Below are positions 1 through 8,574 of a DNA stretch of 64,000 bases, piece by piece. Location: the NCBI RefSeq assembly GCF_001613385.1, contig NZ_BDCG01000013.1, positions 248,001 to 312,000 on the forward strand. Direction: 5' to 3'. The notes under the pieces are model-generated. The model searched no databases, had not been told where the DNA came from, and saw only the letters and a list, made by a program, of their open reading frames with translations. How positions within the stretch are numbered: the stretch's first letter is position 1; every line of letters begins with the position of its first letter. The stretch is from Nocardia flavorosea NBRC 108225 (GTDB taxonomy: Bacteria > Actinomycetota > Actinomycetes > Mycobacteriales > Mycobacteriaceae). The translations under genes and the position numbers were made by a program.

Positions 1-2
1 GG

Positions 3-125
3 GTGTGCCTGGACGCGGTCACCCACCCGCAGCCGCACGGGATCGGCCTGGCCGAATCGGCGCTCTTCGATGAGAAGGGCCCGCTGGGCCGCAGCACTCA
101 GACACTGTTCCTCGGTCCCCGCTGA
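3..125 (+). CDS. C-terminal end of a thioesterase-family (TesB-like) protein, partial
   Basis: The frame that starts at position 3 is open from the window edge to a TGA at 123-125. It encodes about 40 residues, including THPQPHGIGLAES near its start and LGRSTQTLFLGPR at the very end. An ending of the form 'LFDxxGPLGRSxQTLF' resembles the second hotdog domain of actinobacterial acyl-CoA thioesterase-like proteins, which hydrolyse acyl-CoA in the cytoplasm. Only the tail is visible, so active-site residues cannot be judged. The family call rests on this short motif. Confidence 0.5.
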   Translation: MCLDAVTHPQPHGIGLAESALFDEKGPLGRSTQTLFLGPR

Positions 126-430
126 CCCCATGCAGAACGCCCCGCGGAACAACCGGCGCGGGGCCCCCTCGGCCCTACCCCACAGGGCGCGGCAGGCACA
201 AGCCCGCACCACAAACCCGCGCTACGCCGGTCCACAGGATGCCCTGAGGAATACACCCGGTGGTCCGAGGAACTCGCCGGGCAATACGCCACCGATCAGG
301 CTCCAGGCATCCACCCCGGTGAAATCCGGCCGGAAATTCCCACAGCACGCTTTTCGCCTCCGGATCGATGCTCCGGTCCCCGATCAACCTCGACGGCTGC
401 CCCGAGCCCCTTCTCGGTTCCCGAACCCGA
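126..430. other. Stretch without a recognisable gene
   Basis: No reading frame here on either strand resembles a known family, and none has a convincing ribosome binding site. The long frames look like GC-driven shadows. The stretch separates the thioesterase tail from a decayed TetR gene and may hold that gene's lost N-terminal part. Confidence 0.4.
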
Positions 431-800
431 CGAACCTGTCAGCGGCACCCCCAGCAAGCCGCCGAACAACTTCTCGACGGACTGGCCGCCGAACTCGGCA
501 CCCCCGATACCGCGACCCTGGCCGCCCTCCGCACAATGCTCACCGCATACCGAAACCGCCGATACGGTGCGTACCGCAATGACCGAACGGCAACGGCAGG
601 CGGCCCGGCATCTGGACCCCGACGACGCGGACCTGCGCGCGGGCCTGATCGGGGCCCTCACGATCGGAGTCGTGATCAGCCGCCACCTCCTCGGCCTGGA
701 CGCCGTCCGTGACGCGACCCCCGCACGCATCATCGAACTCCTCCGCCCGGCCGTCCACGACATAGCCCACGGAGCCGCCGACGACGAACTGCGGGCATGA
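430..800 (+). pseudogene. Remnant of a TetR-family regulator (C-terminal domain, frameshifted)
   Basis: Two frames together resemble the ligand-binding domain of TetR regulators. One frame gives a helix ending LLDGLAAELGTPDTATLAAL, around 450-530. A second frame, from about 546, gives TADTVRTAMTERQRQ and then DLRAGLIGALTIGVVISRH, the usual C-terminal helices, and stops at 800. The join needs a frameshift near 540-550. No helix-turn-helix is found upstream. I read it as a decayed regulator that lost its DNA-binding domain. Alternatively, a short C-terminal protein could start at the GTG at 567, but it would have no obvious function. Confidence 0.5.
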
Positions 801-964
801 AGCCCCCGCCACGAGGAGCAGTAGCCGCCGAGGCTGCGGTTCGTTGGCCAGATCACGCGCCGGCCAGAAGACAGGGCGATCGCCGAAGCCCGAGAAAACC
901 GCGGACCACACCGCAAGAGGCCGCCGGAGAGACCGTGTTGGTCCCCTCCGGCGACCCCGGCGAA

Positions 965-2011
965 TCAGACGGCCTGTTTCTCGGATTCCCGCTCGGCCAC
1001 CATCGTCAACGCGATATCGACGATCATGTCCTCCTGGCCGCCCACGAGCCGCCGGCGCCCGGCTTCCATGAGCAGGGTGCGCACATCGATCCCGTAGCGT
1101 TCGCTCGCCGCTTCCGCATGCCGCAGGAAGCTGGAGTAGACACCGGCGTAACCGAGGGTGAGGGTTTCGCGGTCCACCCGCACCGGCCGGTCCTGCAACG
1201 GCCGCACCAGATCGTCGGCGGCGTCCTGGAGGGCGAACACATCGCAGCCGTGCTTCCAGCCGAGCACATCGGCGACCGCCACGAACGCTTCGATCGGAGT
1301 GTTGCCCGCGCCCGCACCGTGGCCGGCCAGCGAGGCATCGACCCGGGTGACGCCGTTCTCGACCGCCACCACCGAGTTGGCCACCGACAGTGACAGATTC
1401 TCGTGTGCGTGGATACCGAGCTCGGTGTTCGGATCGAGCACATCGCGGTAGGCATGGATCCGGTCGCGCACGCCGTTCATGGTGAGACGGCCACCGGAAT
1501 CGGTGACGTAGACGCAGTGCGCACCGTAGCTCTCCATGAGTTTCGCCTGCTCGGCGAGCTGAGCCGGTTCGGCCATATGGCTCATCATCAGGAAGCCCGA
1601 AACGTCCATACCGATCTCGCGGGCGGTCGCGATGTGCTGGGCGGCGACATCGGCCTCGGTGCAATGGGTCGCGACCCGCACCGACCGTACGCCCAGACCC
1701 CAGGCGCGCCGCAGATCCTCGGCGGTGCCGACACCGGGCAGCAGCAGGCTGGTCAACCGGGCATTCTCGATATTCGCGGCGGCGGCCTCGAGCCAGGTCC
1801 AGTCGCTGTGCGAACCCGGCCCGTAGTTCACCGAACCCCCGGCCAGCCCGTCGCCGTGCGCGACCTCGATCGCGTCGACACCGGCGGCGTCGAGCGCGGC
1901 CACGATCTTGCCTACGTTCTCCGGGGTGATGCGGTGACGAATGGCGTGCATCCCGTCGCGCAGGGTCACATCCTGAACGAAAACCGAGGTCGTCGATTCC
2001 GTAGAGCTCAT
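965..2011 (-). CDS. dmpG: 4-hydroxy-2-oxovalerate aldolase (DmpG/HsaF/MhpE family)
   Basis: This enzyme splits 4-hydroxy-2-oxo acids to pyruvate plus an aldehyde, in the last step of meta-cleavage pathways for aromatics or for steroid rings A/B. The 348 residues match the usual length. The N-terminal HMGL-like barrel begins with TLRDGMHA (residues 16-23), which carries the metal/pyruvate-binding Arg-Asp pair. HAHEN at 201-205 supplies the metal-binding histidines. The C-terminal helical part, ending VGGQEDMIVDIALTM, is the communication domain that couples it to the aldehyde dehydrogenase and channels the volatile aldehyde. The ATG overlaps the stop of dmpF by 4 bp, so the two are translationally coupled. 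It is the last gene of the dmpE-dmpF-dmpG operon. HsaF of cholesterol catabolism is the closest named alternative; sequence alone does not separate the two roles. Confidence 0.92.
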   Translation of the reverse strand: MSSTESTTSVFVQDVTLRDGMHAIRHRITPENVGKIVAALDAAGVDAIEVAHGDGLAGGSVNYGPGSHSDWTWLEAAAANIENARLTSLLLPGVGTAEDLRRAWGLGVRSVRVATHCTEADVAAQHIATAREIGMDVSGFLMMSHMAEPAQLAEQAKLMESYGAHCVYVTDSGGRLTMNGVRDRIHAYRDVLDPNTELGIHAHENLSLSVANSVVAVENGVTRVDASLAGHGAGAGNTPIEAFVAVADVLGWKHGCDVFALQDAADDLVRPLQDRPVRVDRETLTLGYAGVYSSFLRHAEAASERYGIDVRTLLMEAGRRRLVGGQEDMIVDIALTMVAERESEKQAV

Positions 2012-2979
2012 CGTGCACTCTCTTTCTGCTGGCTGTTCTGCGCGATCCGCTCCGCGACCTGCAGACCGGCCGAAGTCATGATGTCGAGGTTGCCGGCGTA
2101 GGCGGGCAGGTAATGGGCCGCGCCCTCGACCTCGAGGAACACCGACACACGATGGGTCGGGAACAGGGCGTTGTCCTTGGCGAGCAGGGTGTGCACCGGC
2201 TGATCCTGCGGGATCGGGTCGATCTGCACTTCCTGCTTGAGCCGGTAGCCCGGCACATAGGCCGCGACATCGTCGACCATCTTCACCACCGACGCCTTGA
2301 TCTGCGCGTGGGAATCCTCGTCGGGGGCGTTGACCAGGCAGAACACCGTATCGCGCATGATCAGCGGCGGTTCGGCCGGATTCAGGATGATCACTGCTTT
2401 ACCGCGTTCCGCACCGCCCACGGTTTCGATGGCGTGTGCGGTGGTCTCGGTGAACTCGTCGATATTGGCGCGCGTCCCCGGACCGGCGGATTTCGAGGCA
2501 ATGGACGCCACGATCTCCGCGTAGGGCACCGGCACGACCCGCGAAACCGCGGCCACGATCGGGATCGTGGCCTGGCCACCGCAGGTCACCATGTTCACGT
2601 TCTGCGCCCCGAGATGCTCCTCGAGGTTCACCGGCGGCACCACGAACGGGCCGATCGCGGCGGGTGTCAGATCGATCAGGCGTTTGCCGAGCGGCGCGAG
2701 CCGGGCGTGGTTCTGCTCGTGCGCCTTCGCCGAGGTGGCGTCGAAGACGATCTCGATCTCGTCGAAATTCGGCAACGCTATCAAGCCTTCGACACCCTCA
2801 TGGGTCGTCGGGACCTTCATGCGCGCGGCGCGGGCCAGGCCGTCGGACTCCGGGTCGATACCGACCATCGCGCCCATTTCCAGGAACCGGGAATGCCGCA
2901 TGACCTTGATCATCAGATCGGTGCCGATATTGCCCGACCCGATGATCGCGACCTTGGTGCGTTTGTTGTTGTCACTCAC
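2008..2979 (-). CDS. dmpF: Acetaldehyde dehydrogenase, acylating (DmpF/HsaG/MhpF family)
   Basis: Converts the aldehyde released by DmpG to an acyl-CoA, using NAD+ and CoA. The 323-residue protein has an N-terminal Rossmann motif GSGNIGTD (residues 14-21). The catalytic cysteine is C133 in VTCGGQ, the thiol that forms the acyl-enzyme. Length and motifs agree with the short acylating dehydrogenases that form heterotetramers with DmpG. Its stop overlaps the dmpG ATG and its own start overlaps the dmpE stop, so all three genes form one transcript. In mycobacteria the same gene order (hsaE-hsaG-hsaF) serves cholesterol breakdown, where acetaldehyde is replaced by propionaldehyde. Confidence 0.92.
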   Translation of the reverse strand: MSDNNKRTKVAIIGSGNIGTDLMIKVMRHSRFLEMGAMVGIDPESDGLARAARMKVPTTHEGVEGLIALPNFDEIEIVFDATSAKAHEQNHARLAPLGKRLIDLTPAAIGPFVVPPVNLEEHLGAQNVNMVTCGGQATIPIVAAVSRVVPVPYAEIVASIASKSAGPGTRANIDEFTETTAHAIETVGGAERGKAVIILNPAEPPLIMRDTVFCLVNAPDEDSHAQIKASVVKMVDDVAAYVPGYRLKQEVQIDPIPQDQPVHTLLAKDNALFPTHRVSVFLEVEGAAHYLPAYAGNLDIMTSAGLQVAERIAQNSQQKESAR

Positions 2980-3818
2980 TGGGAGACCTCCGAAGCGGTG
3001 GTGAAGGAAGCCGAAACCGTCCCGAGGCCGGAGATGGCGGCGGTAACGGTGGCACCGGGGTGCAGCGGCCGCATCGGGCCGAGCGCACCGGAGAGAATCA
3101 CCTGTCCGGCGCGCAGCGGTTCACCGAAGGTGCGGGCCTGTTGCGCGAGCCAGGACAGGGCGTTGAGCGGGTCGCCGAGGCAGGCGGCGCCGTTACCGGT
3201 GGAGACCTCTTCCCCGTCGATGCTCATGCTCATGGTGACGTCGATGGGATCGAAGTCGTCGAGGGTGCGGCGCTCGGTGCCGAGCACATAGAGCCCGCTC
3301 GAGGCGTTGTCGGCGACGGTGTCGGCGAAGGAGATGTTCCAGTCGGTGATCCGGCTGTCCACGATCTCCAGCGCGGCCATCGCCTCGGCGACCGCGGCCC
3401 GGCACTGGGCGATATCCAGCGGCCCCTCCGCGAGATCGGCCCCAAGGAGAAAGGCGACCTCGGCCTCGGCCTTGGGTTGCAGCAGCCGGTCGATCGGGAT
3501 CACATCGCCGTCGGTGTAGGCCATATCGGAGAAAAGCACCCCGAAATCGGGCTGGTCCACACCCAGCTGCTGCTGGACGGCCTGCGAGGTGGCGCCGATC
3601 TTGCGCCCGACCACCGTGACGCCCGCGGTGACCCGGGCGGCATTGAATCGCTCCTGGATCCGGTAGGCCGTGGCGACATCGTCGGGACTGATCAAACCCT
3701 CGCGCAGCGGCGCACAGGTCTTACGTGTCTCGGCTGCGGTGATCAGACGTTGCGCGGCGCGGGCGACGATGGACTCGTCGACACCCGATGCGCTGGTGTC
3801 CTCGACAGTGGTTGCCAC
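2976..3818 (-). CDS. dmpE: 2-hydroxypenta-2,4-dienoate hydratase (DmpE/HsaE/MhpD family)
   Basis: Hydrates 2-hydroxy-2,4-dienoates to 4-hydroxy-2-oxo acids, feeding DmpG. The protein shows the fumarylacetoacetate-hydrolase fold, with KAEAEVAFLLG in the middle supplying the metal-binding acidic residues and LDFAQ-type helices around it. The start is set at the GTG at 3818, about 280 residues, because a GGAGG lies five bases upstream and the family normally begins close to this point. The frame stays open to 3923, but that longer version would run through a perfect palindrome (3882-3912) that looks like the promoter operator. First gene of the operon. Confidence 0.88.
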   Translation of the reverse strand: MATTVEDTSASGVDESIVARAAQRLITAAETRKTCAPLREGLISPDDVATAYRIQERFNAARVTAGVTVVGRKIGATSQAVQQQLGVDQPDFGVLFSDMAYTDGDVIPIDRLLQPKAEAEVAFLLGADLAEGPLDIAQCRAAVAEAMAALEIVDSRITDWNISFADTVADNASSGLYVLGTERRTLDDFDPIDVTMSMSIDGEEVSTGNGAACLGDPLNALSWLAQQARTFGEPLRAGQVILSGALGPMRPLHPGATVTAAISGLGTVSASFTTASEVSQ

Positions 3819-3881
3819 CACTACCTCCGTTCTCCTCATCGTTGGTGGTCCCAGTGCACACCCCCGCGTCCCCGCTGAACA

Positions 3882-3912
3882 GCGAAACGGTCCACTGATT
3901 GGACCGTTTCGC
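3882..3912. promoter_or_regulatory. Perfect 12-bp inverted repeat, probable IclR operator of dmpEFG
   Basis: GCGAAACGGTCC and its exact reverse complement GGACCGTTTCGC flank a 7-bp spacer ACTGATT. The site lies 64 bp upstream of the dmpE start. The core GGTCC-ACTGA-N2-GGACC recurs at 5147-5165, just in front of the IclR regulator gene, with the same spacer length. That points to one regulator binding both sites. Confidence 0.7.
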
Positions 3913-3947
3913 CGCTGATCCACCGTGCTTCCGTCACGACCTGCTTA

Positions 3948-4343
3948 TCAGTACTTCGGGAATGGCTGACCGGTCCCGGTGGTGATCAGTTGCCGCAGGC
4001 TTGTCTCGATGTAGAACTTCCAGCCGCGGGAGCATTCCTCGAAACATTCGGATTCTGCGGCGTTCAGGCCCTTGTGGGTGAAATGGAGGGTGGCGCCTTC
4101 CGGGGTTCCGGTGCTGTCGAAGACGACCTCGGTACCGGTCCATTCATCCTGGTCGTCGACGAAGGTGAGATATGAATCCACGACGTGCCAGACGACCCGC
4201 TCGCCCGGTACGACCTCGGTGAGGTGGAATCGGCTGAACCGGATCCCTTCCTTCTTCTCCCGGGCTGTCTCACCCGGGTTGTTGCCCCACCGACGAAGCA
4301 GGCAGCCCGGGATCGACAGTGCCCGGAACTTTTCTCCGGACAT
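3948..4343 (-). pseudogene. Truncated SRPBCC (AHSA1-like) domain protein
   Basis: The C-terminal two thirds read clearly as an AHSA1-type START fold. LTEVVPGERVVWHVVDS, then EWTGTEVVFD, LHFTHKGL and GWKFYIETSLRQL follow in the family's order. The family normally opens with a motif of the form 'TPEEVFxAI..WW', and this is missing. The first 35-40 residues here look unrelated. I infer a 5' truncation. A functional short protein is possible but unlikely. Confidence 0.6.
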
Positions 4344-4365
4344 TTCGGCGGATACGAACGACCGG

Positions 4366-4976
4366 TCATAAACTGCGCAGCCGATCGGTCAGGTAACGAC
4401 GTTCAGCGTCGGTCGGCGCCAGCGCCAGCGCTTGTTCGTACGCCGCTGCGGCTTCGGCCCGGCGGCCGGACCGGCGGAGTAGATCGGCACGGGCCGCGGG
4501 CAGCACGTAGTACCCCGCGAGCCCGCCGGACTCGGTCAGCTCATCGATACGGGCCAAACCGGCCGGGATACCGTCGGCCATGGCGATCGCCACGGCGCGG
4601 TTGAGCTCCACCACCGGTGAGGGAGCCATGCGCGCGAGCTCCGCGTACAGGATCGCGATCTGCGGCCAGTCCGTGGCGGCGGCGTCGGGCGCGGTGGCGT
4701 GACACGCGGCGATCGCGGCCTGAACCTGATAGGGGCCGGGCCGGCGCATCGCCAGTGCATCGTCGAGGATCGCCACACCTTCGGCGATCAGCGCACCGTT
4801 CCATCGGGAGCGATCCTGGTCCTCGAGTGTGACCAGCACACCACCTTCGGACCGATGAGCCCGGCACCCCGCCGGGCGACATCCGCCGCCCGCCTCTGGT
4901 GGGCCGGGTCCGCTGCGATCTCCTCGTTGGTCGGCGACACCGATTCGTCGTCGCAGATCAGCAGGACATATTTCAT
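4366..4976 (-). pseudogene. Fusion remnant: YCII-protein start joined to an ECF sigma factor (DUF6596-type) end
   Basis: An ATG at 4976 opens a frame beginning MKYVLLICDDESVSPTNEE, the typical start of small YCII-related proteins that precede SigJ/DUF6596-type ECF sigma factors. That frame stops at 4788. In a second frame, from about 4845 down to 4366, the sequence gives LEDQDRSRWNGALIAEG, AAIAACHA and ELNRAVAIAMADG, the helical C-terminal domain of the partner sigma factor. The rest of the YCII protein and the sigma-2/sigma-4 regions are absent. A single deletion of roughly 1 kb across the old gene pair would explain this. No functional sigma factor can be made. Confidence 0.65.
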
Positions 4977-5146
4977 TGCCCCAATATGCCCGACAGCTAC
5001 GACACATACCGCGAGCGCCACGAAAAGGCCCGGTACCGCAGTCCTTGTCGCCGGCCGGCGCACCGAGACCGATTCGGTGCGGATCGTCGCGCCGACGCTG
5101 CCCCCGATGACACGCCATCGTACTGCACCGCAGCTCAGCGGTAAGA

Positions 5147-5165
5147 TGGTCCACTGAACGGACCA
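5147..5165. promoter_or_regulatory. Inverted repeat in front of iclR, probable autoregulatory operator
   Basis: TGGTCC-ACTGAAC-TGGTCC(rc) forms a perfect 6-bp inverted repeat with a 7-bp spacer. It ends 18 bp before the chosen ATG of the IclR gene. It shares the GGTCCACTGA core and spacing with the larger palindrome upstream of dmpE, so the regulator probably controls both itself and the pathway. Confidence 0.6.
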
Positions 5166-5183
5166 CCTGTGAGAAAGAGCGCC

Positions 5184-5951
5184 ATGCCGCAACATCAGCT
5201 CGACGACCGATCTGTCCTGGGCCGCGCACTACTGATCCTGGAGGCATTCGGTGTCGAGGATCAGGCCGTCGGACTGTCCGAACTCACCCGGCGCACCGGC
5301 CTGCCCAAAGCGACCGTGCACCGGATGAGCCGCGATCTGGTCGCGGCCCGTCTGCTCAGCGCCTCCCCCGACGGCTACCGCCTCGGCCGCGGCCTGTTCG
5401 AACTCGGGATGCGCGCGGCCACCGAACGTACCCTGCTCGAGGTCGCGATTCCCTTCCTCCAGGACCTGTTCACCCGGACCAGCGAAACCGTGCACCTCGG
5501 CGTCCGCGACGGTGACGAAGTCGTCTACATCAGCAAGATCGGCGGCCACCGTCAGGCCCGCTCCCCCTCCCGGATCGGCGGCCGGATGCCGCTGTACTGC
5601 ACCGCAATCGGCAAATCACTGCTCGCCCATTCCGGCCCCGAAACGATCGACCGCATTCTCACCGGTCCACTGATCCGCCGCACCCCGCGCACCGTGGTGG
5701 CCCCGGGCCTGCTGCGCGCCCAGCTGGCGCAGGCCGTGGAATCCGGGGTCACCTTCGAACACGAGGAATCGACCATCGGCATCGCCTGCGTCGCCGCGCC
5801 CATCCTCGACGGCAGCGAACAGCCACCCGCGGCGATCTCGGTCACCGGCCCCGTCACCCGGTTCCGCCCCGAAGCTCACGCATCGTCCGTCCAGGCAGCC
5901 GCCGCAGGTATCGCCTCTATCCTGGCCCGGCGCGCCCAAACCAACCCATGA
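5184..5951 (+). CDS. IclR-family transcriptional regulator
   Basis: The protein (255 residues from the ATG at 5184) has an N-terminal winged helix-turn-helix, with LSELTRRTGLPKATVHRM at about residues 33-50. The C-terminal effector domain includes ETVHLGVRDGDEVVYISKI, PLYCTAIGKSLLAH and VTFEHEESTIGIACVAAPI, all standard for IclR. A GTG at 5169 is an alternative start; the ATG is preferred because GAAAGAG precedes it and the operator would otherwise touch the start codon. The operator match with the dmpE promoter suggests it controls the meta-cleavage genes, probably in response to a pathway intermediate. The target assignment is inference. Confidence 0.9.
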   Translation: MPQHQLDDRSVLGRALLILEAFGVEDQAVGLSELTRRTGLPKATVHRMSRDLVAARLLSASPDGYRLGRGLFELGMRAATERTLLEVAIPFLQDLFTRTSETVHLGVRDGDEVVYISKIGGHRQARSPSRIGGRMPLYCTAIGKSLLAHSGPETIDRILTGPLIRRTPRTVVAPGLLRAQLAQAVESGVTFEHEESTIGIACVAAPILDGSEQPPAAISVTGPVTRFRPEAHASSVQAAAAGIASILARRAQTNP

Positions 5952-5969
5952 CGAACGGAACGCCAGACC

Positions 5970-6704
5970 ATGTCCGCTGAACTACGGTGCTTCACCGTCC
6001 ACGTCGATACGGGTCGATGGAGCCAAACCGTACTCACCACAGTGGACCTGCTCGTGCCACCCGGCCTCATCACCGCGCTGCTCGGCGGTCCCGGCGCCGG
6101 CAAGACGATGGTCGCGTACGCACTCACCGGCCATTTGCCCGGCACGGCACACAGCCGAGGAGAGGTGCTGATCGACGGCGAGGTCGTACCGGGTGACGGC
6201 TGGCCGGAATTGCGCGGGGGAACCGTCGGCTACATCCCGCAGGAGGGTGTTACTGCGTTCGACCCGGACAAGACCGTGGGCGCACAGCTGCGGGAACTGG
6301 AACAGCGCCACCGTGCATGGAGTGTGCACCAAGCATGCGCCGCGGCCCACTACCCGGAATACGCTGCAGACCTGCTGCCGCACGAGAATTCGGGCGGGCA
6401 GATCCAGCGAGCCGCACTCGCCGCCGCGCTGATCCCCGCACCGGCCGTTCTCATCGCGGACAGCCCCGCCGCCTCCCTCGACCGGGACACCGCCTATCAC
6501 GTGTGGAAATCGCTATGCGACTACGCCGACTCCGGCGCCGCTGTCCTCGCCATCAGCAACGATGTACCGATGCTGATCGCCGGCGGATTCGCCGACCGGA
6601 TGGTGATCATGCACGACGGCCGCATCCTGGCCGCCGGATCACCGGCACAACTGGCCGAATCGGACGACCCACACGTTCGGGCCCTCATCCGATCCGGTCT
6701 CTGA
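5970..6704 (+). CDS. Orphan ABC transporter ATPase of the peptide/nickel type with altered catalytic residues
   Basis: The 244-residue protein has the layout of DppD/OppD-type ATPases. Walker A is GGPGAGKT (39-46), the Q-loop is YIPQEG (88-93), the signature is NSGGQ (140-144) and the D-loop is SLD. Two key positions differ. The Walker B end reads LIADS, so the catalytic glutamate is Ser165. The switch histidine in 'ISND' is Asn197. No permease or binding-protein gene adjoins it. It starts 19 bp after the IclR stop and may be cotranscribed. It could be a nucleotide-binding but slow ATPase, a regulatory subunit, or a decaying transporter part. Confidence 0.8.
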   Translation: MSAELRCFTVHVDTGRWSQTVLTTVDLLVPPGLITALLGGPGAGKTMVAYALTGHLPGTAHSRGEVLIDGEVVPGDGWPELRGGTVGYIPQEGVTAFDPDKTVGAQLRELEQRHRAWSVHQACAAAHYPEYAADLLPHENSGGQIQRAALAAALIPAPAVLIADSPAASLDRDTAYHVWKSLCDYADSGAAVLAISNDVPMLIAGGFADRMVIMHDGRILAAGSPAQLAESDDPHVRALIRSGL

Positions 6705-6762
6705 AACCTCTGCGGCCACCAACGCCTCGGTCGACGCAGGCACGCTGTGGTTTGCCGTGTGG

Positions 6763-6963
6763 CTATCCGGGCACAACCTTGTCGCGCCGCCGCAGCCGGG
6801 CGACGACGGCGGCCCCCGCCACTACCAGTGCGGCAACCCCGGCGGTAGCCGCTGAGCGACTGTTCGATTTTCTTCTCTCGTGCTGATCGTGCGTCGGAGC
6901 ACGGCCGCTGGGTAGTCGATTGCGTAATGTCCCTACCAGCACATACCTCTCCAGCTCAGACAA
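6763..6963 (-). CDS. Possible small single-span membrane protein
   Basis: A 66-codon frame starts at a TTG preceded by GGGGAAGG. It ends in an alanine/valine-rich stretch (about residues 40-58) followed by RLRRRDK, which looks like one membrane helix with a positive inside anchor. It lies alone between two plus-strand genes, antisense to neither. A downstream GTG with GGAGAGG in front is another start. No family is recognised, and a chance frame cannot be ruled out. Confidence 0.3.
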   Translation of the reverse strand: MSELERYVLVGTLRNRLPSGRAPTHDQHERRKSNSRSAATAGVAALVVAGAAVVARLRRRDKVVPG

Positions 6964-6992
6964 TGCCTTCCCCAGAAGAAGGGTGATCGGAT

Positions 6993-8477
6993 ATGCGGTG
7001 TGTGGTTTTCGGGGCGACCGGCTATATCGGCGGGCGATTGGTGCCCGAACTCGTGCAGGCCGGGCATGAGGTCCGGGTCATGGCGCGAACCCCGGGGAAG
7101 CTGGCGGAGGTCCCGTGGCGGGACCGGGTCGAAGTGGTGCGCGGTGATGTCACCGCCGCCGGCGATGTGCGGTCAGCGGTCGCCGACCAGCAGGTCGTCT
7201 ACTACCTGGTGCACTCGCTGACGCAACGCGATTTCACCGGTATCGATCAGCGCGCCGCACGGACTGTCGCGGCCGCGGCGGGATCGGCCGGGGTCCGGCG
7301 CATCGTGTATCTCGGCGGTATCGTCCCGGAGCACGTCCCGCTGTCGCGCCATCTCGCGTCCCGCGCCGAGGTAGGGGCCATTTTCCGGGAGTCGGGAGTA
7401 CCCACGGTCGAACTACGTGCCGCGGTGATCATCGGTTCCGGTTCGGCCAGCTTCGAGATGCTGCGCTACCTCTCCGAACGCCTACCCGCGATGGTCACCC
7501 CGCGCTGGGTGCACAACAGGATCCAGCCCATCGCCGTCCGCGATGTTCTCTACTATCTTGTGCGATCCGCCGAACTACCCGCCGACGTCAACCGCGCCTT
7601 CGATATCGGCGGACCGGATGTGCTGACCTATCTGACGATGATGCGGAAATACGCGATAGTGGCCGGGCTGCCACGGCGGCTGGTGCTACCGGTCCCGGCA
7701 CTCACCCCGTGGCTTTCGGCCCAGTGGGTCAACGTAGTAACGCCCGTACCGCGTGCCCTCGCGATCCCGCTGATCGAATCCCTCGTGCACGAAATGGTCT
7801 GTCACGAAAACGATATTGCCGATCGCATTCCCGACCCCGAAGGCGGGACGACGCGATATGAGCGCGCGGTCGAACTGGCGCTGGCGCGGATCCGCAATGC
7901 ACAGGTGCCGACACGGTGGTCGGATGCCGACATCGCGGGCGCCCCGTCGGACCCACTGCCCAGCGATCCGGACTGGTCCGGTGGCTCGCTCTACCAGGAC
8001 ATCCGTGAAAAGCCCACCGACGCCGACCCGGACACACTGTGGGCGGTCATCGAATCGATCGGCGGGGAAAACGGCTGGTATTCATTCCCGCTGGCGTGGT
8101 CGCTGCGTGGCTGGATCGATCGGCTCAGTGGTGGTGTCGGCCTGCGTCGCGGCCGGAAGAATCCGCAGCGGCTGCACACCGGCGAAGCCCTCGACTGGTG
8201 GCGCGTCGAGCTGATCGACCGTCCACGCCTACTGCGGCTGCGTGCCGAAATGCAGGTCCCGGGACTGGCGTGGCTGGAACTCGCCGTCGAACCGGAACCC
8301 GGCGGCGGCGCCCGCTATCACCAGCGTGCGATCTTCCAGCCACGTGGGCTGGCCGGACATCTCTACTGGAAGGCGATCACGCCGTTCCATGACATCGTCT
8401 TCGGTGGGATGGTCCGCAATATCATCGGCACGGCCGAACATCGGGCACCGGACGCAACGACCGGGGATTCTCGCTGA
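6993..8477 (+). CDS. NAD(P)-binding SDR-like protein with C-terminal DUF2867 domain
   Basis: The 494-residue protein begins MRCVVFGATGYIGG, a GxxGxxG dinucleotide-binding motif. Residues 1-300 follow atypical SDR/NmrA-type enzymes, with YYLVHSL and RIVYLGGI as strands 4 and 5. The second half, from about residue 330, is the DUF2867 (SRPBCC-like) domain: SLYQDIREKPTDADPDTLW, GGENGWY and FQPRGLAGHLYW. Two-domain proteins of this kind often sit beside photolyase genes in light-responsive clusters, as here. The substrate is unknown. The next gene, photolyase, begins 97 bp downstream on the same strand. Confidence 0.85.
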   Translation: MRCVVFGATGYIGGRLVPELVQAGHEVRVMARTPGKLAEVPWRDRVEVVRGDVTAAGDVRSAVADQQVVYYLVHSLTQRDFTGIDQRAARTVAAAAGSAGVRRIVYLGGIVPEHVPLSRHLASRAEVGAIFRESGVPTVELRAAVIIGSGSASFEMLRYLSERLPAMVTPRWVHNRIQPIAVRDVLYYLVRSAELPADVNRAFDIGGPDVLTYLTMMRKYAIVAGLPRRLVLPVPALTPWLSAQWVNVVTPVPRALAIPLIESLVHEMVCHENDIADRIPDPEGGTTRYERAVELALARIRNAQVPTRWSDADIAGAPSDPLPSDPDWSGGSLYQDIREKPTDADPDTLWAVIESIGGENGWYSFPLAWSLRGWIDRLSGGVGLRRGRKNPQRLHTGEALDWWRVELIDRPRLLRLRAEMQVPGLAWLELAVEPEPGGGARYHQRAIFQPRGLAGHLYWKAITPFHDIVFGGMVRNIIGTAEHRAPDATTGDSR

Positions 8478-8574
8478 AGCCGAGACCGGGCGCGTACCTG
8501 TGCATCATCCGGAGGTCGCACATCGATCGACTTCGCGCGCATCGAAACGGCAGACCAGAACAGGACGGTGGCTC

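Noticed and set aside
540..2018. A 492-codon minus-strand frame over dmpG
   Set aside because: Runs in another frame across dmpG and has an Arg/Gly-rich shadow composition.
2113..3291. A 392-codon plus-strand frame across dmpF/dmpE
   Set aside because: Antisense shadow of two clearly recognised genes; no homology or ribosome binding site.
3819..3923. A longer N-terminus for dmpE
   Set aside because: The extra residues show no family homology and the segment contains a perfect operator-like palindrome.
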